Shown: positions 1-5,334, counted from the stretch's first letter. The stretch: DNA of 5,334 nt from Candidatus Izemoplasmatales bacterium (GCA_028691335.1 JAQUZK010000110.1:1-5334), one strand, 5' to 3'. The notes: a model not told the origin generated them from the letters alone. Made by a program: numbers and translations.

Positions 1-402
1 GACTAAATCATGAAGTTTTCCAGGTGTGCCTATAACAATATGAGGTTGTTTGTTTTCTAACCACTCAACTTCTTTTTCTTTGTCTTCGCCACCTACATAA
101 AGTGCTAACCTTACTTTACCTTCAGATTCTTGAACTATTTCATTAGCGAAACGATGAATTTGTATAGCTAGTTCTCTAGTTGGCGCTACAATAGTCGCGA
201 AAACATCATTAGAGCTTAAATCTAACTCATCTAATATCGGCAATAAAAAAGCATGGGTTTTACCTGAACCCGTTTTTGCTTCAATAATAAGATCATTTTT
301 ATTTTCAAATATATCTATTACTTTGTCTTGAACTTTAGTCAATTCTTTAAAACCTATTTTAACTAAAGCTTTATTAATGTACTCTTGTTTAAATTTTATC
401 AT
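1..402 (-). CDS. cshB: DEAD-box ATP-dependent RNA helicase, CshB-like (N-terminal part, cut by window edge)
   Basis: This is the first 134 codons of a DEAD-box RNA helicase, an ATP-driven cytoplasmic enzyme that remodels RNA duplexes in ribosome assembly, mRNA decay or cold adaptation. The RecA-like domain 1 motifs visible are: a Q-motif region with GF at 17-18 and Q25; motif I (Walker A) AKTGSGKT at 42-49; motif Ia PTRELA at 74-79; the GG pair at 104-105; and motif Ib TPGKL at 126-130. The DEAD box itself and domain 2 lie beyond position 1. The histidine straight after GKT (GKTHAFLLP), and the GGEDKEK and QPHIVIGTPG stretches, match Bacillus CshB better than CshA or DeaD as I remember them. 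Proximity to ispH also fits, since cshB (yqfR) lies near ispH (yqfP) in B. subtilis. The ATG at 402-400 is preceded by AGGA (414-411) at 8-base spacing. The family is certain; the CshB assignment is an inference. Confidence 0.93.
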   Translation of the reverse strand, partial: MIKFKQEYINKALVKIGFKELTKVQDKVIDIFENKNDLIIEAKTGSGKTHAFLLPILDELDLSSNDVFATIVAPTRELAIQIHRFANEIVQESEGKVRLALYVGGEDKEKEVEWLENKQPHIVIGTPGKLHDLV

Positions 403-419
403 AATCAGATTCCTATTCT

Positions 420-448
420 TTGAAAAATCTTACCTATTATTATATAAT
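420..448 (+). promoter_or_regulatory. Predicted sigma-A-type promoter for ispH
   Basis: TTGAAA (420-425) and a perfect TATAAT (443-448) are separated by the optimal 17 bases, giving 11 of 12 consensus positions. Transcription would start near 455, leaving a leader of about 37 bases with TGAGGT at 476-481 ahead of the ispH ATG. It is the best promoter-like sequence I noticed in the window. No riboswitch or attenuator fits in so short a leader. Confidence 0.8.
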
Positions 449-467
449 ATTTATGGCAATAAGTAAA
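439..467 (-). promoter_or_regulatory. Predicted sigma-A-type promoter for the DEAD-box helicase gene
   Basis: Read on the minus strand, a perfect TATAAT lies at 444-439. Upstream, after a 17-base spacer, TTTACT (467-462) matches four of six bases of TTGACA. A start near 432 would give a leader of about 30 bases that contains the helicase ribosome site. The -10 overlaps the ispH -10 on the other strand. The call rests on consensus and spacing only. Confidence 0.65.
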
Positions 468-491
468 ACGCAAATTGAGGTATAAGAAAAT

Positions 492-1355
492 ATGATTGTA
501 AAGAAGATTACTCCCAGAGGATTTTGTAAGGGAGTTTATCAAGCAATAGAAATTGTAAAACAAAGCATAGAAAATAAATCACTGCCTAAACCCATCTATG
601 TTTTAGGTTTTATTGTTCATAATAAACACGTAGTTCAAGAACTAGATAAGTTAGGAGTTATAACTCTAGATGATCGATTTAAATCTCGTTTAGAGCTTGT
701 TGAAGACATTAAAGAAGGCACTATAATACTATCAGCTCATGGAACTGACGAAGCTGTTAAAAGAAAAATAATAGATAACAAACTAACTTTGATTGATGCA
801 ACATGCAATGATGTTTATAAAACACATGATTCAATAAAAGAATATTTAAACAAAGGTTTTAATATTTTATATATTGGAAAGAAAAATCATCCTGAAACAA
901 ACGCTTCTTTAAGTATTGATTCAAATATTAAGTTAATTGAAAATATTGAAGATCTTAACGAAATAAAACTCGAAGAACCCTTATTTGTTACAAACCAAAC
1001 AACATTCAGTATAAATGATATCTTACCGATTCACGAAAAGATTAAATCACTTTATCCTAACTCGGTAATTACAGAAGAGATATGTAACGCTACAAGATTT
1101 AGACAAAATGCAATTATCGAAGGAAATAAAAATGTTGATTTGTGTTACATAGTAGGAGACCCAAGAAGCAACAATTCTAGAAACCTAGTAAAAATATCTA
1201 AAGAGCTAACCTCTACAAAGACTTTTCTAATTGAAAGTGTCAAAGATATTGACTTAAAGGACTTAGAAAACGTTAATATAGTATCTGTTTCATCAGGAGC
1301 TTCAACTCCAAATTATTTAACTCAAGAGGTAATAGATTTTCTTGAAAACTTATAA
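492..1355 (+). CDS. ispH: 4-hydroxy-3-methylbut-2-enyl diphosphate reductase (IspH/LytB)
   Basis: IspH is the last enzyme of the cytoplasmic MEP pathway. It uses a [4Fe-4S] cluster to reduce HMBPP to IPP and DMAPP. At 287 residues it has the usual length of the short bacterial form. The three cluster cysteines are present: C12 (in GFCKGV), C105 (in DATCNDV) and C198 (in ICNAT). Substrate-site residues also align with E. coli IspH: H43 (IVHN), H133 and E135 (HPE motif), the TNQTT stretch at 167-171, S226 and N228 in the VGDPRSNNS loop, and S271 in SGAS. No essential residue is missing. The ATG at 492 puts C12 at the family's usual position and is preceded by TGAGGT at 476-481, a slightly long 10-base spacing. 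The gene is divergent from the helicase. No terminator follows it, so transcripts may run into the small membrane-protein gene downstream. Confidence 0.97.
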   Translation: MIVKKITPRGFCKGVYQAIEIVKQSIENKSLPKPIYVLGFIVHNKHVVQELDKLGVITLDDRFKSRLELVEDIKEGTIILSAHGTDEAVKRKIIDNKLTLIDATCNDVYKTHDSIKEYLNKGFNILYIGKKNHPETNASLSIDSNIKLIENIEDLNEIKLEEPLFVTNQTTFSINDILPIHEKIKSLYPNSVITEEICNATRFRQNAIIEGNKNVDLCYIVGDPRSNNSRNLVKISKELTSTKTFLIESVKDIDLKDLENVNIVSVSSGASTPNYLTQEVIDFLENL

Positions 1356-1378
1356 AACAAGCAAATTACAAATTTTCC

Positions 1379-1407
1379 TTTATTTTTTTACTATTTTAGT
1401 TTATAAT
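1379..1407 (+). promoter_or_regulatory. Possible promoter upstream of the small membrane-protein gene
   Basis: A perfect TATAAT at 1402-1407 lies in an AT-rich gap. The hexamer 17 bases upstream is TTTATT (1379-1384), a poor -35 match. A start near 1414 would place the ribosome site inside a short leader. In sequence this AT-rich such a -10 can arise by chance, and read-through from ispH is an alternative source of transcript. Confidence 0.4.
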
Positions 1408-1410
1408 AAT

Positions 1411-1426
1411 TAAGACATTAAGACAT
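1411..1426 (+). repeat. Tandem 8-bp direct repeat (TAAGACAT x2) in the leader of the small gene
   Basis: TAAGACAT occurs at 1411-1418 and again at 1419-1426, directly after the candidate -10 and three bases before the ribosome site. The repeat is exact. Whether it is an operator or a simple duplication cannot be told from this window. Confidence 0.6.
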
Positions 1427-1444
1427 GTGAGGTGAAAAGCAACC

Positions 1445-1618
1445 ATGGCAAATACCAAAAAAACAAAAAAATCAAGTAGCACTGAAAAAGAAATTAAAAC
1501 TTACAATCCTACTAAAAGCAAGACTGGTAGAATAATTCTTCTTATCTTGGCTATTGGAATGTTTCTTGGACTATTAATAGCTGCAGTTTATGGAGCTATA
1601 TCAGTATTAACACAATAA
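1445..1618 (+). CDS. Small single-pass membrane protein of unknown function (57 aa)
   Basis: I do not recognise this protein family. The 57-residue product has a polar, lysine-rich N-terminus (K5, K6, K8, K9, K15, K18, K24, K26) and one long hydrophobic segment at about 29-54, rich in I, L, A and G with a few small residues (G37, G42, G50). By the positive-inside rule the N-terminus should be cytoplasmic, with only a few residues emerging outside. No signal-peptidase site, lipobox or cysteine is visible. Coding status is well supported: the ATG at 1445 has an excellent ribosome site, GAGGTGA at 1429-1435, with 9-base spacing, and the TAA at 1616-1618 leads directly into the terminator. It lies downstream of ispH, separated by 89 bases, and may be co-transcribed with it or use its own weak promoter. 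A toxin-like or membrane-complex accessory role is possible, but nothing here shows one. Confidence 0.82.
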   Translation: MANTKKTKKSSSTEKEIKTYNPTKSKTGRIILLILAIGMFLGLLIAAVYGAISVLTQ

Positions 1619-1651
1619 AAAAAAGTCACTACCAAATTGGTAGTGTTTTTT
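1617..1651. terminator. Bidirectional intrinsic terminator between convergent genes
   Basis: A perfect 7-bp stem, CACTACC (1627-1633) with GGTAGTG (1639-1645), encloses a 5-base loop. On the plus strand it is followed by six T (1646-1651). On the minus strand the hairpin is followed, after two bases, by eight T (complement of the A run 1617-1624). It can therefore end both the ispH/small-gene transcript and the xseB-dxs-recN transcript. Its arms touch both stop codons: the small gene's TAA (1616-1618) overlaps the A run, and recN's TAA (1652-1650) overlaps the T run. Confidence 0.93.
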
Positions 1652-3329
1652 ATGGGTTTAAAAGCAATTCTCTAGCTATATCTTTCGCAGCCTCTGTTAC
1701 AGTATCACCGCTTACCATTTTTGCTATTTCAATAACTCGTTCATCATGATTTAAGTATTTTACTTTAATCTGTGTCGAGTTATTTTTTATTTCCTTAGTT
1801 ACAGCTAAGTGATATGATCCTTGAGCTACGACCTGTGGGATATGAGTAATAGAAACTACTTGAGTAATCTTTGAAAGATCAGAAATCTTACGAGCAATTT
1901 GTTTAGCGATAAAACCGCTGATACCAGTATCTATCTCATCAAATATAATCGTAGGTAAGTTTTGAGAACGAGCGAAAATTGTTTTAAAAGCGAGCATAAC
2001 TCTGCTCATTTCACCACCTGAAGCGGTTTTCGCTAACGGCTTCAAAGGTTCCCCTTTATTTGTAGAAATCATAAACTCTACAGTATCTAATCCAGCCTTT
2101 TTAAAACTTGTATAGTCAAACTCGTTCTTAGGATTACTTTGTTCGATATCAATTCTAAATTTCGCATTTTTAATCACTAATTCCACTAAAGTTTCTTCAA
2201 TTTCTTTAGTGATTTTTTTTGCTATATCTTTGCGGTATTCACTTAGATTATTAGCTTCCATCATCAACTTATTAAAACTAGTTAATACATCTTCTTTTTT
2301 TGATTCCAAAAGTTCATCAAAATTTACAACATCATTAATTGCATTCTCTAAAAAATTTTGGTATTCAATTAGCTCGTTTAAACTCATATTATATTTTTGC
2401 TTTATTTTATTGATATCATTTACTCTTTCAATCATCATATCAAAATCGCTACGATCAAAATCTAGATTATCTAAACGATTGACTATTTGACTATTAATAT
2501 CATCTAACTCATAATAAACTTCATTAATTCGATTATACATCTCTTCAAATTCACTTGATAATTTACTGATATCTTCAAAATCATTTTTGATTTCATACAA
2601 CCTATCAATAACAAACTCATCATTTAAATAAAACTTACCTTTTTCTAAAGAAGTGTTAATCTTATCTATATTCTCTAAAATGTTGATTCTTTCAACCATT
2701 TCTTCATACTCATCTTGATCTAGTTCTAAGTTTTTGATTTCATTCAATTGGAACTTATATAAATCTAACTTCTTTAAGGATTCATCTTTCTTTTTAATTT
2801 GATCATTATAGCTTTTAATATCTAAGTAATAATGTTCATATGCCTCTTGATAATTATCAATTAAAGGTTGAATTCTTTTCTTGCGAAAATCATCAACAAG
2901 TTTAAGATAATTATCAGGATTAATCAACTGATTAGTGTCAAACTGAGAATGAATATCAGCTAAATATAAGGCTAAATCCTTGATTATCTTTAAAGAACTA
3001 GTTTGATTATTAATCTTAACAATATTCCTGTTGTCTTTAGAAATCAAACGATATATTTCAATATCGTTTTCATAATCAATTTCATTTTCTTCAAGAATAT
3101 TCTTAACCTCTTTCGAATCAATCGAAAAAATACCGATAATTTCAGCACTATCATTTTTAGAAGCTATCATTTCTTTTTGAGCTCTTTCTCCCAGCAATAA
3201 AGAAATCGCATCAACGATAATACTTTTACCCGCACCTGTTTCTCCGGTTAGGACAGTCATACCTTGAAAGAAATCTAATTTTATATAGTCAATAATCGCA
3301 AAATTCCTAACTTCTAAACTCTTAAGCAT
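1650..3329 (-). CDS. recN: DNA repair protein RecN (SMC-like ATPase)
   Basis: RecN is an SMC-like ATPase that acts early at DNA double-strand breaks, helping to hold ends and sister DNA during recombinational repair. The 559-residue length is normal for the family. The N-terminal half of the ATPase head carries the family opening LEVRNFAII and Walker A GETGAGKS at 29-36. A Q-loop-like DIHSQFD follows at 125-131. The region at about 155-350 is charged and heptad-like, as expected for the coiled-coil arms. The C-terminal head has the signature SGGEMSR (437-443), Walker B TIIFDEID (460-467, with D464 and E465) and the H-loop histidine H496 in SITHIPQV. The ATG at 3329-3327 is set by GAGG at 3338-3335, which overlaps the dxs stop. 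It is the last gene of the xseB-dxs-recN operon and ends in the shared terminator. The Q-loop reads SQFD where the family usually has GQHE. The head otherwise looks intact. Confidence 0.97.
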   Translation of the reverse strand: MLKSLEVRNFAIIDYIKLDFFQGMTVLTGETGAGKSIIVDAISLLLGERAQKEMIASKNDSAEIIGIFSIDSKEVKNILEENEIDYENDIEIYRLISKDNRNIVKINNQTSSLKIIKDLALYLADIHSQFDTNQLINPDNYLKLVDDFRKKRIQPLIDNYQEAYEHYYLDIKSYNDQIKKKDESLKKLDLYKFQLNEIKNLELDQDEYEEMVERINILENIDKINTSLEKGKFYLNDEFVIDRLYEIKNDFEDISKLSSEFEEMYNRINEVYYELDDINSQIVNRLDNLDFDRSDFDMMIERVNDINKIKQKYNMSLNELIEYQNFLENAINDVVNFDELLESKKEDVLTSFNKLMMEANNLSEYRKDIAKKITKEIEETLVELVIKNAKFRIDIEQSNPKNEFDYTSFKKAGLDTVEFMISTNKGEPLKPLAKTASGGEMSRVMLAFKTIFARSQNLPTIIFDEIDTGISGFIAKQIARKISDLSKITQVVSITHIPQVVAQGSYHLAVTKEIKNNSTQIKVKYLNHDERVIEIAKMVSGDTVTEAAKDIARELLLNP

Positions 3330-3333
3330 AATT

Positions 3334-3339
3334 ACCTCA
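3334..3339 (-). promoter_or_regulatory. recN ribosome binding site overlapping the dxs stop codon
   Basis: The minus-strand hexamer TGAGGT contains the dxs stop TGA (3339-3337) and the GAGG Shine-Dalgarno core (3338-3335), five bases before the recN ATG. A ribosome ending dxs sits on the recN initiation site, an arrangement that suggests translational coupling. Confidence 0.85.
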
Positions 3340-5172
3340 TTTTAAAATTTCTCTTATAATAGATTCAGTATCTAAATGGTATTGCTTATATAGTTCTTCT
3401 TGAGAACCCTGTAGTATAAACTCATCAGGCAACCCCAATATTTTAACTTTTTTAAAGATATTGTATTCACTAATAAACTCTAAGATTGAAGACCCAAGTC
3501 CCGAAATCTTAGTAACATCTTCTAAAACATAAAGTGGTTTATCATCTTTTAATAAATCTAATAAAGTATTTTCATCCATTGGTTTGATAAATAAAGCATT
3601 AATCATATTAACAGGCAATTTGTTTATCTCGACATAAGTATTAATTCTCTCGAAATTATCGCCATAACTAATAAAATTAACTATTCCATCAGTTTTGCTT
3701 CTCAACCAAATTGGATTTTTAATCGATGGATATTTTTCACCTAGATACTTTATTTGTTGATTCCTTGAATATCTAATCGCAACGGTATTCTTTGATACAT
3801 TAAAGGCATAATCTAATAACATCCATGCTTCAACAGCGTTTGAAGGCTGTACAATCTCAATATTAGGAATATGTTTCAAATAAGCTATGTCATATAGGCC
3901 TTGATGTGTCTCACCATCAGAACCCACAAGTCCGGCTCTATCAATCCCTATAACAATCTTAGCTTTTTGTCTTGTTAAATCATGAACTACTTGATCATAA
4001 GCTCTTTGTAGAAACGATGAATATATTGGTAAAAACACTTGAACATTATTTAACGCTAAAGCACTAGAAAAACAAACCGCAAAACTCTCACAAATACCAA
4101 CATCAATGATTTTATTAGGATATTTTTCTTCAAATTCATTAAGGCCTGAACCGGTAATCATTGCGGGAATGATTATTTTGAAATCATCATGCTTTTCAGC
4201 GTAATCAATCATATACTCGCTAATAATATTACCCCAACTTAAATAGTTTTCTTTATTTGAATTCTTAAATTCACCAGTTTCAATATTAAAAGGCCCTACA
4301 CCATGCCATTTACCAAGATTATCTTCCTCAGCGAACTTATAACCTTTACCTTTTTTAGTAACTACATGTAAAACAACTGGTCTATTTTTATTCTTAATAA
4401 GATTTAAAAACTTTATTAATCCTTTTAAATCATGTCCATCTATTGGACCATAATAAGAAAAACCAAATTCATCAAAAATTGTGAGATTATTAGCGAAACC
4501 ACGAATCATATTCGCGATTCTCACCTTTAATCTATACATGAATTTTGGTAACTTTCTCTTAGTCTTAGTAGCGTAATTATAAAATTTAGTTGATCTTGTT
4601 TTATTTAATAACCTGGATAATCTACCTACATTTTTAGATATACTCATCTCATTATCATTAATAATAATTATCGGTGATAAATGCTTTTGATGCCCTAAAT
4701 AATTTAGTGCTTCGAAGCTCAAACCACTATTTAAAGATCCGTCTCCAACTACTGCGATATTTTTTTCTTTACTCTTATTCATATTTCTAGCTACTTCAAA
4801 ACCAGCAATAGCCGCAATAGCAGTTGAAGAATGTCCAGCTTCCCATACATCATGTACGGACTCATCTCTTTTTTGATACCCAGATAAACCCTGATACATT
4901 CTGAGTTTAGAAAACTCTTTAGCTCTACCCGTAAGAATCTTATGAATATAAGACTGATGTCCTACATCAAATACAATATGGTCTTTTGGAGAATTAAAGA
5001 CATAATGGAGTGCAATAGTCAATTCTACTACACCTAGATTAGATGAAAGATGACCACCTGTTTTTGAAATGTTTTCAATAAGAAAAGCACGAATCTCAGA
5101 AGCTAATTCGTCTAATTCTTTGATGCTTAATTTTTTTAAAAATCCTGGGTCTTTTATATCAAGTAAATTCAT
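3337..5172 (-). CDS. dxs: 1-deoxy-D-xylulose-5-phosphate synthase (DXS)
   Basis: DXS condenses pyruvate and glyceraldehyde 3-phosphate into DXP with thiamine diphosphate (ThDP) and Mg2+. This is the first, flux-setting step of the MEP pathway and also feeds thiamine and pyridoxal synthesis in many bacteria. The 611 residues are slightly shorter than the usual 620-640. In order: GGHLSSNLG with H41; FDVGHQSY (68-75); GHSST (113-117); the ThDP motif starting GDG at 143-145 and ending in NDNEMS (172-177); GPIDGHD (242-248); and the KKGKGY to WHGVGP linker (273-294). The pyrimidine-binding domain keeps catalytic E362, IYSSFLQRAYDQ (383-394) and DRAGLVGSDGETHQG (411-425). R467 and R470 lie in IRYSRN. 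A C-terminal transketolase domain follows to the end. Near the active site EQHAVT is replaced by ESFAVC, and YPRG by YSRN. The ATG at 5172-5170 aligns with Bacillus DXS starts and has AAGGA ten bases upstream. Confidence 0.97.
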   Translation of the reverse strand: MNLLDIKDPGFLKKLSIKELDELASEIRAFLIENISKTGGHLSSNLGVVELTIALHYVFNSPKDHIVFDVGHQSYIHKILTGRAKEFSKLRMYQGLSGYQKRDESVHDVWEAGHSSTAIAAIAGFEVARNMNKSKEKNIAVVGDGSLNSGLSFEALNYLGHQKHLSPIIIINDNEMSISKNVGRLSRLLNKTRSTKFYNYATKTKRKLPKFMYRLKVRIANMIRGFANNLTIFDEFGFSYYGPIDGHDLKGLIKFLNLIKNKNRPVVLHVVTKKGKGYKFAEEDNLGKWHGVGPFNIETGEFKNSNKENYLSWGNIISEYMIDYAEKHDDFKIIIPAMITGSGLNEFEEKYPNKIIDVGICESFAVCFSSALALNNVQVFLPIYSSFLQRAYDQVVHDLTRQKAKIVIGIDRAGLVGSDGETHQGLYDIAYLKHIPNIEIVQPSNAVEAWMLLDYAFNVSKNTVAIRYSRNQQIKYLGEKYPSIKNPIWLRSKTDGIVNFISYGDNFERINTYVEINKLPVNMINALFIKPMDENTLLDLLKDDKPLYVLEDVTKISGLGSSILEFISEYNIFKKVKILGLPDEFILQGSQEELYKQYHLDTESIIREILK

Positions 5173-5178
5173 AATAGT

Positions 5179-5334
5179 TTATTCCTTTTTAAAATCTACT
5201 AGTTCCTCTGAATCCATCAGTTTAACGATTACTTCTTCAGCGTTTTTTAACTCCTCATGGCATAGTTTCGCTAAAGCAATTCCTTCTTTATATAAATTAA
5301 CTGCTTCATCCAAACTATTTTCACCTGATTCCAA
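5179..5334 (-). CDS. xseB: Exodeoxyribonuclease VII small subunit (XseB), C-terminal part, cut by window edge
   Basis: The final 51 codons of xseB read leftward from the window edge to a TAA at 5181-5179. XseB packs in several copies on XseA to form exonuclease VII, which degrades single-stranded DNA in repair. The visible part begins LESGENSLDEAVNLY and continues with KEGIALAK and ELKNAEE, matching the helical-hairpin core of the family (E. coli has LESGDLPLEEALNEF and later KLQQAEQ). The typical length is about 70-80 residues, so roughly 20 N-terminal residues and the start codon lie outside the window. The stop is 6 bases before the dxs ATG, and the dxs ribosome site lies in its last codons, so the two genes are almost certainly in one operon. 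An xseA gene would be expected just beyond the edge, as in related bacteria. Confidence 0.93.
   Translation of the reverse strand: MESGENSLDEAVNLYKEGIALAKLCHEELKNAEEVIVKLMDSEELVDFKKE
5183..5187 (-). promoter_or_regulatory. dxs ribosome binding site inside the end of xseB
   Basis: AAGGA (5187-5183, minus) lies in the last xseB codons, two bases before the xseB stop, and ends ten bases before the dxs ATG. It supports the chosen dxs start and implies that dxs is translated from the xseB-containing transcript. No separate dxs promoter can fit in the 6-base gap. Confidence 0.75.

Noticed and set aside
403..491. Possible small RNA or leader peptide in the divergent gap
   Set aside because: The two predicted promoters and two ribosome sites account for nearly all of the 89 bases. 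No hairpin with a T run is present.
1425..1430. ATG-TGA start-stop pair just upstream of the small gene
   Set aside because: It overlaps the small gene's own ribosome site, is out of frame with it, and has no ribosome site of its own. It is most likely chance.
1356..1444. Possible riboswitch, attenuator or terminator between ispH and the small gene
   Set aside because: Only 89 AT-rich bases are present, with no stem longer than about four A-T pairs. Nothing resembles a known RNA element beyond the -10, the tandem repeat and the ribosome site.
2209..2490. Plus-strand open frame of 93 codons inside recN
   Set aside because: It is antisense to the recN coiled-coil region, has low-complexity F/S/L/I composition typical of the reverse of K/E/D-rich coding sequence, and matches no family I know.
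3003..3200. Plus-strand open frame of 65 codons inside the start of recN
   Set aside because: It is antisense to the conserved RecN N-terminal domain, and its I/N/F-rich product is a composition artefact.
1..5334. Mobile element, CRISPR array, tRNA/rRNA or defence system
   Set aside because: All but about 220 bases are accounted for by recognisable housekeeping genes and one small membrane-protein gene. I saw no transposase, inverted terminal repeats, regularly spaced repeats, or tRNA/rRNA-like sequence.

Overview
The window is an AT-rich (roughly 30% GC by eye), gene-dense housekeeping segment of a low-GC Gram-positive-type bacterium. Strong AGGA/GAGG ribosome sites, Bacillus-like DXS, RecN and CshB-like sequences, and an A-tract/T-tract terminator all point to Bacillota or to a walled or free-living relative of the Mycoplasmatota (Acholeplasma/Izemoplasma/Erysipelotrichia-like). 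UGA is very probably a stop codon here: all six tryptophan codons I could check are UGG, and dxs ends in UGA. A Mycoplasma-type code 4 genome is therefore unlikely. The exact lineage cannot be fixed without a database search.

Layout. Positions 1-402 (minus) hold the N-terminal third of a DEAD-box RNA helicase that most resembles CshB; the rest lies off the left edge. An 89-bp divergent intergenic region (403-491) carries back-to-back promoters whose -10 boxes overlap inside a perfect 10-bp palindrome. ispH (492-1355, plus) follows, then an 89-bp gap with a possible promoter and a tandem 8-bp repeat. Next is an untracked 57-residue single-pass membrane protein (1445-1618, plus). A bidirectional intrinsic terminator (1617-1651) separates these plus-strand genes from a convergent minus-strand operon. 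Read in its own direction, that operon is xseB (partial, 5334-5179), dxs (5172-3337) and recN (3329-1650). Its gaps are only 6 and 7 bases, and each downstream ribosome site is embedded in the end of the gene before it.

How the genes relate. dxs and ispH encode the first and last enzymes of the MEP route to isopentenyl diphosphate and dimethylallyl diphosphate, so the organism very likely makes its own isoprenoid precursors. xseB and recN are DNA-repair genes, grouped with dxs as in many Bacillota. The block is compacted: in Bacillus subtilis ispA lies between xseB and dxs, and tlyA/yqxC plus argR/ahrC lie between dxs and recN; none of these is present here.

I found no mobile element, CRISPR array, RNA gene or convincing new system. 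The points most worth checking are the symmetric divergent promoter, the compacted operon, active-site-proximal substitutions in DXS and RecN, and the unassigned small membrane protein.
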